In this document: positions 47,296 through 55,653 of the stretch, piece after piece
Layout: the number at the start of each line of letters is the position of its first letter
Numbering within the stretch: position 1 is the stretch's first letter
From: Bigelowiella natans CCMP2755
Lineage: Eukaryota > Cercozoa > Chlorarachniophyceae
NCBI GenBank assembly: GCA_000320545.1
Contig: ADNK01000880.1
Span: 1 to 55,653 of the forward strand
Reading direction: 5' to 3'
DNA length: 55,653 bases
Notes under the pieces: generated by a model
The model's input: the letters and a program-made list of their open reading frames with translations, nothing else
Databases searched by the model: none
What the model was told of the DNA's origin: nothing
Program-made: the position numbers and the translations under genes

Positions 47296-48320
47296 CGACT
47301 CTGAGGTTGGATTGCACAAGCTCGAGTTGACATTGGCTTCTCGACTTTTGTTTCATCTGCGATGATTCCTCTTTCCGCCTGGTCTGCAGCCCCCCGACAT
47401 TGCTTTTGGAATGAACGAGGTTGTTAGCTGCTCTAGGGCTCCCTGCGTTGCTGCCATTGTTAAACGTCATTCTGTCAACAGTGCATTGCTTTGTGTACCG
47501 ATGTCATGAATGGCAATGTGTGACACGCACTGGGCATGTGAGTGAAATGCAAAGTGCAGCACGAATCGAATGCATCAACTCCCGTGACACAATTACGGGC
47601 ACTTCACACAGTGGACACGTGCAACAAAATAGATTCAACATTGGCGCTGTGCATGCTGGCATGGCCGCTGCATTGCACACAGCCACGTGAGGGTGGCCAT
47701 TGAACAAGTTCAATTGATTTGACACGCACTCGTCTTGCAAAGCTTGGCATGCATTGTGGACTGCGTGCACACGTGCACTCTGTCTGCATGCAGTGCATGG
47801 ATGACGACGTGATGTGCACGTGCAGTCCCCATTTTTGTTCTCCCTCGTCAAAGATCGGAAAAGCATTGGTGCACGTCCACACGTGCTAGCTGACCACCGA
47901 TGACGCCGCCAGCGCCTGGTCAGAGGACAGGTGGAGGCCAGCTAGCCAGCTAGCCAGCTGTGTTAGCTGCATCGAAGTGACTAGTGCATCACATGACATG
48001 CGTGTTTGGTGTTGTAAGCTCAAAACCCCACCAGGCAGTGCTCGATCGCAGATCTGATGCTCTAGTCGAGTCTCCAGGAAACGTCCGGGATGTCCGGTGT
48101 CAGGAGGAGGGGTGAACAAAAAGCGTTGAACACGTGACTGTGACTGTGCACGAAGAGTGAGTTGTGCTGTTCTTCTGAAGTTTTTGGTCGCATGATCATG
48201 TCGCAGTGTGGAAATCGACCGTGAACAAGCAGAAAGAGAGGCCGTTGATCAGCTGCAAGTGCTCGTGCTCATCGCAGGGTCCGAACCATCGAAAGGACGC
48301 CTTCCACAACTCATTGCACG
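47296..48320. other. Intergenic gap between same-strand genes
   Basis: GC-richer than the other gaps, with many CACGTG, GCATGC and AGCTAGCC palindromes, including tandem GCCAGCTA units near 47936-47962. It contains dispersed repeat copy D. No coding sequence is convincing. Confidence 0.55.
47560..47770 (+). repeat. Dispersed repeat family, copy D (GC-rich variant)
   Basis: The series TTGGCGCTGTGCATG, GGCCGCTGCATTGCACACAG, GTGAGGGTGGCCATTGAACA and AGTTCAATTGATTTGACACG parallels copy B (GCGCTGTAGCCGCTGCTTTG, TTAGGATGACTGTTGAAAAG). The differences are mainly transitions and fit a less-decayed, or CpG-retaining, version of the same element. Confidence 0.55.
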
Positions 48321-50324
48321 ATGATGGATGCCTCAACCCACCCCTCCCCTCGCGGACCTGAGCCCCCACTCCCCCCGCATGTTGAAACCCTCGATTCTGA
48401 CTTTTTGTGTGAAGTTGGCTTGTCCGATGTCACGTTCGTAGAAGGGGAAGGAGATGTCAAAACGTCGCTGCTACACGGCGCGAAGCGACATCTCGAGCAG
48501 CACCCGGAAGACCAGGCCACTACTGATCCCAAATTTGAGTACGCCGTTGGAACTGTGTGGCAATTCCAACGATGGTTTGTGCACTAGTTTAGATTGATGA
48601 CTCAACGCCATCCTCGCTTTGACTTATCATCATGCTCCACCTTCACAGGTATCCCGTAGGAGGTTGGAAGGACGGCCTAGCTACAGATCCAAAATCTTTC
48701 TCTCTCTCGAAGCTTCCGTCCAATAACCTGCGATGGGTCATTCGGAAGGGATCTGCTTTCGACGAGGACGGATGGTAGTTCGTTCTTTCCAAATTGTTCC
48801 CCCCCCGACGTTCGTAATCCTAGCTTCTGTATTTCGATTTCTCTGGCAGGGAGTATCGTGTTGACTCGCAGACAAGGCTTTATAGGTGGCACAATTCCCA
48901 GAAGTGGTATTCCTTTGTGCGCCGCCGGCAAATAGTTGCTTTTCCCAAGAAAAATGAGGAGAAGCACCATGATAACCACGACTGCCCAATTTGCTATTCC
49001 AGCATAAAAGAGGGGTCCGCGGTAAAAACGGGTTGCAATCATAAATTTCATATTAAATGCATAGAAGATTGGATGGAGAAGCAGAGAAGTTGCCCCATTT
49101 GCCGCAAACTTATATCACGACAAAATCTCAAAGCCCTTCCTGGCCCCGCGGCAAAGGAGATGCTAGAGAAGATGCTAAAAAGATCGAATGCGAAGGAAGG
49201 AAAACTTAATGATGACACAAAGTCACCTAGAGTTGCATTTCAAGAGTGGAGCTATGATGTGGGGAGATTTCTCAAGATGGATACCAGCGGCCCAGTTTGG
49301 CTGGCACTGCACGCTGCCATCGAATTTCTTCAGGAAATCATACTTCCAGAGATGAAGTCGTCACCGATTTATAATAATGTTCGCCGGCACGTACGCGACC
49401 TTCGAGAAACACTTACGGTTCATACAAATGTTGTGAAAGGCTGCAGCGAAGATCTTGCCGTGTTCAACAAGCTCGTGGCTGTCTTAGCTCGTGGCCTAGA
49501 GAACAACCACGAAGCTGAGCGATTGGATTATAGCATTACAGAAGCGATGGATAGGTGTATGCAGGACTGTGAAAGGCAGGAACGATTGCTCGGAGATGTA
49601 ATCGAAAGCCTAAAGCAGCGACAAGATGAAATCGACCAGACCTGCAGCAAAATTATGGCTCTGCTGGAGACCACGGAGGAAAAACGAGCTCCGAATGCCC
49701 TTCGTAATCTTAACATCTAGCTGCCTACAAACATGCACAACACATACTCATTACGAGGTTGAACATGACGAACAACCATGCATTTTTTACATGTGCTTAG
49801 TTTTCGGTGGACTGGCTCTCTTCTCGGTAGGTTGCGCAGTCGTAGCCATTGTTCCGGTCGTCGATGCCGTTGCACTTCCTACGGCCATGAGTTGTGCCGG
49901 TTTCTTCGGTATCAGCTTTCAAGGGTACATGTATTTTTACAAAGTTGTTAGACTCCGTCGAAAGCTAAAGCAAGCCGAAGCCAACCTTATAAGTCTAATA
50001 AGAATTGTGAAGACTCGCAAAGTGATTCTCCAAACCGTTCGTGAGGACTTTCGACGGATCATGGACAAATCGGCCGGAATCAGAACGGATTCCAAACGGC
50101 TTTCATCGTGTACAAACACATTGAGAGAAAAAGTCCTCGGCAGCATTGCCAGTCAGGTTATCGAAATAAAGTTGGAGGAGCTGCAACGTATCACACGCGC
50201 TGGGATGGATAGACTTGAAAGGGAGCAGAGAGAAATTTGTAGAATTAATGCCCTTTCGGCGATGAATCCAGAGATAAAAGAAGGAACAACATGCAAGATT
50301 GCGAGTGAGATTGCTCCCCCGTGA
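48321..50324 (+). CDS. DysF-domain RING-H2 E3 ligase with C-terminal membrane segment
   Basis: Exons: 48321-48574, 48649-48774, 48850-49703 and 49801-50324. All phases close, about 585 aa. The N-terminal part matches the dysferlin/peroxin (DysF) pattern: FEYAVGTVWQFQRWYPVGGW, FDEDGWEYRVDSQ and YSFVRRRQIVAF. A RING-H2 finger follows: CPICYSS..TGCNHKFHIKCIEDWM..CPICRK (C3H2C3), which binds an E2 enzyme for ubiquitin transfer. Next comes a long helical region (residues about 235-390). After a short intron, two closely spaced hydrophobic segments (FGGLALFSVGCAVVAIVPVV and ALPTAMSCAGFFGISFQGYM) and a coiled-coil tail (KLKQAEANLISLIRIVKTRK) complete the protein. Without the 49704-49800 intron the protein would stop at 49720. 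The introns here are only 74-97 bases and free of microsatellites, unlike those of the neighbours. Probable role: a membrane-anchored ubiquitin ligase (inference). Confidence 0.85.
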
Positions 50325-51766
50325 ATACCCAGACATCAATTCTACTTGCTCATTTTCGAATCTTCAAATAAACCCCTTCCTCGATATCAAGTTAAACCTT
50401 GTTACGCTATCCTGTTATCACTCGGTGAATAAGATATCTCCAACTAGTTATGGAGCCTAACTGTCTTGTATTTTGTATTCAAATAATGGATATCCTCGAG
50501 CCATAGATTTAGGTTCTTGTTTATGTGTAATATTCTCACCTTCACCTCCATTATCTTCACCGGCTAAATCAACCTGTATTCTTTTGATATGAACTGTCTC
50601 TAGTGAGAAACAAGTATTCGATCTAATTTTTGGACCGATTACATCCAATTTCTAAAGTCAGCACAACGTAGGCTAGTCGTGGGAAATGCCAATTCGACCA
50701 CAAAAGTACTCACAATTCTTGCATTCAACCTGCACATCTGCATCTCTCGCATGCGCAGGCTGAGGTCTGTGAGTCACTTTAGACAGAGCATTTGCTGCAC
50801 ATACAGCTAGCTCACATGTATCGCATGCAATGATGACATCTGGGTACAGTACTCTGCTACGGCATAGCATGGCGGCTGTCGCAGCCGCCTCACCCAAAAG
50901 GTCGCAGCGTGAGCGCCGCTTGCGCCGCACTCACGGCGTGCACAAGCAGACAAGCGATTTGAAGACATTGTTCTAGCATTGATCGATGCAGTCTGGCAGT
51001 GTGCAACTCATTGCTGCACGCGAGCTAGCACACCATGCATGATTCGATCGCGTCGTGTCGCTCTAGCGCTGCGTTGCGGGTGCTTCATTTGTGCACGTTG
51101 TTTCCACGCTGCCGCAACAGCCACAGAACGTGCCAGCTGGCAAGCCAGCGTCAGCGTGCAGCGAGCAGCTGGCACGCAACATGCACGTGGATTGTTGCCA
51201 TTCTGTGAGAATTCGCACACGTCTAGCTGGACATGCTAGCATGGCGTGCACCAGTGCACTGTGACAGCACACTGGCACGTGCACGTGCACATCACCAGGT
51301 GACACCAAGGGCACACCAGCACGGTTCTGGCAGCCTGCTAGCCTGTCTAGCTGTGCGTGATCGCTACTTTGGTCATTTTGACGTGCTGCGCACGCTTGCT
51401 CCGCGCGCATTGCATCATTCCGGCATTGCTCTCATTGCTGGCACTGGCTGCCACACTTGGACAAACTGAATGCTCGAATCGAACGGATCTTCCGGCCGAG
51501 ACGACCATCGCTTCGCCGAAGGTTCATTCTCATTGCGACAAGAACCTTGGCTTGTCGCAGACTCAATATCGCAAGAAAATGGCTTAATTTCAGGCAAAGC
51601 GAAAACCGCTTACTGACGTGGCTAGACAAACGTCATCTGACCCACCTCAGAGCCTGCCCCTCCCCCGCTCCAAACTCCTTCTCTCGGCTCGGACCGCCTT
51701 CACAGTTGATCGTTTGGCTCCACACCTGCAGGCACCTTACGACCTGGCGAACGTGGAGGCAGAGAT
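50325..51766. other. Intergenic gap between same-strand genes
   Basis: About 50660-51450 is rich in palindromic GCTAGC, CACGTGCACGTG and TGCACG motifs, like 47500-48250. Overlapping open frames occur on both strands without recognisable similarity. The region 51457-51766 is open in two frames and may be 5' UTR of the next gene. Confidence 0.5.
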
Positions 51767-52880
51767 ATGTTTAGCAATGATCGCAAGATTGGAATTGGGT
51801 TGACGGTAAGGGCTCCCACTTTTTTTGATTTCGCGGGAGCTTGAGGAATTATTTCCTGAGCCTGATTGTTGTTATTTCAAGGTGTTTGGGATAGTATTTA
51901 TGGTCCTCGGGGTGATATTTCTCTTCGACACATCGTAAGAGAAGCACAATACAACCAACATCTGTGTGTTGAAAAATGCGTGTGATCCTGCCTGTGTGCA
52001 GAGAATTATTTTCAAAAGGATGATGATTCCCCGCTTCCCTGACCTGACTTTGTCACTTATTCTCTCCACTCTAGATTATTAACCCTGGGAAATGTTCTTT
52101 TTGTTTCGGGAATCTGCACCTTAATCGGTAGGGGAAATAAGCGACAGCCGAAACTGCCAAAAACACTTACTGAGGCTTTGGTGTGTGTGTGTTTCCCTTC
52201 ATCTTTCAGGAATCACGCGGACGCTGAAGCTGTTCTTCGGGTACAAAACGCTTTCCTATTCCTGTATGCTTTATCACATTTCCAAACAGATATCACGGAA
52301 TTATCCCCCCCCTTTTTTCCTCTTACCGTTCGCACCCCTTTTGACAGATCCATAGATAGATGGGTAGGAACAGCCTTATTCTTCCTCGGCTTTCTTCTGG
52401 TGCTCTTCCGCTGGCCTATCATAGGTTCGAGTAACAAATCTTTCTTTGCTAGAATAAGTATCGAGTGTAACTTGGGAGTTTGTGAATGCATGTACACATG
52501 TGATAAATGGCACTCATACTTGCATGCTCTTCTGTGATAACCTTCTTCCCTACGATGCCTCAACTCTTCTATCGCTCTTAGGCATGATGATGGAGTGCTA
52601 TGGAATGTTCAAGTTGTTCTTCAAGTTCGGCCTTGTGATCAACCGCTTCCTTCATGTAAGGGCACTTGCGTTCGGATGTATCAGCTCCCCCCCCCTCCCC
52701 TTCCATGCTTTCTGCCTTGAAATACGAGCCACATCGTAGGCAAATCTCTTATGAAACTACCCATCCTCCCTTTCCTCATACAGCTCTCACCAGTCACAGG
52801 ACCGATCCTTCGGCTACCTATAGTGAAACGGTGCAGTAAAGTCGTAGATGAGATCGAGGGAGAGGGGGGGGGGGAAGAGG

Positions 52881-52915
<35 letters not shown>

Positions 52916-53107
52916 GATAAATTCCAGTAGTTCTGCATAGAGATTCGATTTTTTACCGATTGGTGAAATCCCTGCCCATGAATTTGCTCTGTATTCTTCT
53001 TTATGTAGGATGAAAGGTTTGTTTTCTTACTGCCTGGGAAGACAAGACAGTACACTTCCGATGTGACGACTGCTGCCTATACAACCATCATCGCCGGCAT
53101 GTTCTAA
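51767..53107 (+). CDS. GOLT1B: GOT1/GOLT1 vesicle transport protein
   Basis: Small four-pass membrane protein of the Got1/Sft2 family, acting in ER-Golgi and Golgi vesicle fusion. Exons: 51767-51805, 51882-51934, 52075-52127, 52210-52240, 52348-52424, 52582-52655, 52784-52843 and 53009-53107, about 160 aa (human GOLT1B has 138). Motifs in order: DRKIGIGLTVFGIVFMVLGV; IFLFDTSLLTLGNVLFVSGI; TLKLFFG; WVGTALFFLGFLLVLFRWPI with the family hallmark RWPIIG; YGMFKLFFKFGLVINRFLH; and LSPVTGPILRLPIVKR. The short loops and the position of the FD and WP motifs match the family closely. The penultimate donor (GTAGAT at 52844) is one of two phase-0 options. Reading through instead would enter a (GA)n repeat and stop after about 30 residues. 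Confidence 0.92.
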
Positions 53108-53373
53108 ATCAGAGCGCCTTCTTCAGTTTCAACAAGCCACGAGCACCACCAGTTGGATGTATCTACTGCTTCGAGTCATGATGTTTATATGAAAACGAGG
53201 CGCAGGCAACACACACGCTGTGTTCTAGTGTACGACAGCAGTAAATAATGAAGAGCCTGTCCAACCTCAGTCTCCTGTAGATCTGGAGTTTTAAATTTGG
53301 TTAAAAGCAATGCTTCCAAAGTCATCATTTTCGTATCGTTTAAGCATCGTATACGAGTGGCGCTATCAGCGTA

Positions 53374-53407
<34 letters not shown>

Positions 53408-53559
53408 AGTTAAATATATGCTGATACATTTTTTTATGTGTGTATATACATTTGCATGCGCTGTACGGCAGTACAAACTAGCTAGATGTGGCTATACACG
53501 TACGCCATCATTGCCAGGCGGCCTGGGTGCTACATACTAGCATAGCATGGCTAGTCGTG

Positions 53560-53770
53560 GACAATGGCTCACGAATATGCATGCAGTCTCGCCTAGCATT
53601 CGCGCAGTCATGAGACGGATGTAGCGAACATGTTAAAAAATTTTGAACTGTCATCCTGATGCAAGTGTAACAAGTTGTGCAAAGCTGCGGCTACATCGCT
53701 TAAATCATGTTCATTTGCGCGCATCTATGACACATATGTTGATGCAAAGCTGTTTGACACATGTGGAGTA
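53560..53770 (-). repeat. Dispersed repeat family, copy E (inverted)
   Basis: Its reverse complement reads AAGCGATGTAGCCGCAGCTT, then GCATCAGGATGACAGTTCAA, then GCTACATCCGTCTCATGACT. It matches copies B and C over about 95 bases. Confidence 0.8.
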
Positions 53771-54203
53771 CTACAGCGGCCGCACGTGTGAAAAAATCAA
53801 TGTGGCACATTGTCCCCAGCGCAGCTGCTCGCTTCTGGCACGTTCCAGCAAATTACGCTTTGCTGCGGACCACAAGCTTCGCTGATCATCATTGCAAATA
53901 GCCCTTTATCGCATACTAATTCACTGGCTCATCATTGGACATTTACGTCGGTAAGCATTTATTGCATACTGAGCTCTCAGGCTCCAGAGCAAGAGTTTGA
54001 TAATGCCAACAATATTGGCGAGATCGCTGTGATGTAGGTGACGGACCATGCATAAACCACGACTAATACTACTAGCTTACATGAAATATTGGATCCCACA
54101 CCTGATGAGTAGTACGGCAGGACAGTGTGTGAAGAATACAGACGCGAGGAGAAAGCGAGGTGTAAAGCAGAGCGATAGGGAAAAGAAATAAATTACGGGT
54201 ACA

Positions 54204-54206
<3 letters not shown>

Positions 54207-54274
<68 letters not shown>
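54207..54274. repeat. Compound (CA)n(TA)n microsatellite
   Basis: On the minus strand it reads (TA)n(TG)n starting about 20 bases after the stop codon of the prolyl 4-hydroxylase. It mirrors the arrangement behind the OGFOD1 stop codon. Confidence 0.9.
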
Positions 54275-54278
<4 letters not shown>

Positions 54279-54294
54279 TATTTATGTTTTAATA

Positions 54295-55012
54295 TTATGC
54301 ACGCACCCATAAGTTGCAACCCCATTTTTCTCCAGCCTGATTATAGTCACGTATTATCATCAAGGGTGGTTGTTTTGATCATCGAGTGACTTAACACTGC
54401 CGCTCATTCATTCATTACCTGTGGAAAAACCGTTGCCTGTTTTCCCCCAAACCCTCCTCTCCACTTCTACTGCTACTGCTACTACCACTACTACTACAGC
54501 ATACTGCTGCTCCTCCTACTGCTCACGATGGGACAAGGCAGTGAATCAAGCACTACCTGGACGGGCTGGCCTTCGTGTAAGGACATTTCATCCGCATTTC
54601 CGTCGGGAAGCATGTTGTACCTGAATACAGCATTAGCAGCAGTTTGTGACTGATTAAAGCATTAGCAGCAGCAGCAGCAGCAGTAGCGATAGCGGTCACG
54701 ATACGATCCACATAATAACATGGAAATGTTACAGAAAAGGGCAAATGCACAGGAGCAGCCGCTCTGCGTAGGAGGCGTGCAGTTGTTGCGGGGATAATGA
54801 GATTTCGGGCATGTGACGATGATGCTATATATATATGTAATATACGATGAATGGTGCTTGGAATACACATATGGAGAGGCTGTATTGGTAGCATGCATAT
54901 GATTGAGTCGTTGTGTCGCGGTGATGATGACGGCGACTACGTACCACAAGATAGCCGATCCCGCTCGAGGCGTCACCTTTGGCAAATTCCATGGTTCAGG
55001 CACACCATAACG

Positions 55013-55046
<34 letters not shown>

Positions 55047-55279
55047 CACTTCTAGTAGTAGTGGGACAAAGAAGGACAGAAAAAACAACGTCTGCAATAA
55101 CCCCACACCTGCACAACCCCATCGTCATAATGTATAGCACCGCCGCTGCTGCTGCAATATCTACATCTACTACTACTACAATACCTGCAGCCCCTTCCTT
55201 CCGAAGGCAAGCGGAAAGGCTGTTCCCCCGCCCTGTGGTAGGTTAGGATAACTATCAGTGAGGGGTGAAATGATCACAG

Positions 55280-55319
<40 letters not shown>

Positions 55320-55387
55320 CCGAATGATGACCTTATCGGCAGATTTTAGATACATGAAGAGCGTGGCAAATCGTTGCGGCGGCGACC
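54295..55387 (-). CDS. Prolyl 4-hydroxylase catalytic-domain C-terminus (partial)
   Basis: 2OG-Fe(II) dioxygenase of the P4H-alpha type, usually in the ER or secretory path, hydroxylating proline in structural or cell-wall proteins. Exons: 55387-55332, 55232-55185, 55012-54945, 54620-54557 and 54336-54295, with all phases closing. Motifs: QRFATLFMYLKSADK, then GGGTAFPLA (the GGET.FP motif of the family), then VTPRAGSAILWYNMLPDG, then DEMSLHEGQPVQ with the distal iron-ligand His and the Gly-x-Pro-Val turn, and AGEKWGCNLWVRA at the C-terminus, where GEKW carries the 2-oxoglutarate-binding Lys. The upstream HxD motif and the N-terminus lie beyond the right edge, so activity cannot be judged from this window. 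Confidence 0.9.
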
Positions 55388-55415
55388 CTGAAATAGATAG
55401 AGAAAAAGGCGCCAC

Positions 55416-55454
<39 letters not shown>

Positions 55455-55653
55455 ATCAGGATTGTGCAAAAGGAGGAGGCAGGCGGGGAAAGGACAGCAT
55501 GACGCAATTGGTCCAGGATGATTGTTTCAGTGCAAATCTGAATTTACGAGTGAAATTCATTCTCTCTATCTAACAATATACCAATACACATGCTGCTTTT
55601 ACGCGCATATCCTTATCCCCCCCCCCCCTCTTTCCCTCTGTCTTGATCTATCA
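55388..55653. other. Right-edge intron sequence
   Basis: Probably an intron of the prolyl 4-hydroxylase, starting with a (GA)n tract at about 55420-55453. No exon carrying the HxD motif is visible. Confidence 0.5.

Larger units (their letters stand above)
53108..54294. other. Convergent intergenic gap
   Basis: Between the stop codons of GOT1 (+) and the prolyl 4-hydroxylase (-). It contains (CA)n at about 53376-53405, dispersed repeat copy E, and a compound (CA)n(TA)n at 54207-54274. No gene seen. Confidence 0.6.

Noticed and set aside
47500-47900. Overlapping Cys/His-rich frames on both strands (e.g. TACRQSARVHAVHNACQALQ)
   Set aside because: The region is palindrome-rich repeat copy D. 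All six frames look similar in composition and no splice signals or family motifs fit.

Overview
This is a nuclear genome window from a microbial eukaryote. Genes are split into many short exons by GT-AG introns, and the introns are packed with microsatellites such as (TA)n, (TG)n, (CT)n, (GTA)n, (GAT)n and (CCT)n. The proteome is typical of eukaryotes: PDK1 kinase, GOT1, a CCR4-type nuclease, NSUN methyltransferase, prolyl hydroxylases, CLU, RING/DysF and GST. I think a protist or alga is likely, but nothing here fixes the lineage. I saw no rRNA, tRNA, CRISPR or operon structure.

Exon models were built by hand. I joined ORF segments at GT..AG boundaries, kept reading phase, and recalled conserved family motifs. 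For most genes every exon phase closes, so the models are internally consistent, but no transcript data were available.

Layout, left to right: an RGG-rich first exon (-, 445-750); a short-repeat region (about 900-1620); an OGFOD1/Tpa1-like prolyl hydroxylase (+, 2087-8220); a very large CLU / zinc-finger / ankyrin protein (-, 16372-9544); a CCR4/nocturnin-type exonuclease (+, 16888-21804); PDK1 (-, 25206-23281); an unrecognised protein with a possible beta-sandwich domain (+, 26066-28102); an intronless GST (-, 30491-29829); the 3' end of a non-LTR retrotransposon with several copies of its microsatellite tail (30683-33060); a multi-pass membrane protein (+, 34218-37567); an NSUN RNA cytosine methyltransferase (-, 41250-38196); a second multi-pass membrane protein (+, 42674-47295); a DysF-RING-transmembrane protein (+, 48321-50324); GOT1 (+, 51767-53107); and the C-terminal exons of a prolyl 4-hydroxylase (-, 55387-54295).

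Themes. Membrane traffic and membrane proteins (GOT1, DysF-RING, two multi-pass proteins) and RNA or translation-linked factors (OGFOD1, NSUN, CCR4-type, CLU) lie next to each other. I see no evidence for a single pathway cluster. Gene orientation mostly alternates, giving convergent gene ends, and a diverged interspersed repeat family sits at five of the gene-end gaps. The main points of interest are splice sites embedded in microsatellites, that repeat family, the CLU-zinc finger-ankyrin fusion, and the retrotransposon-derived block beside the intronless GST.
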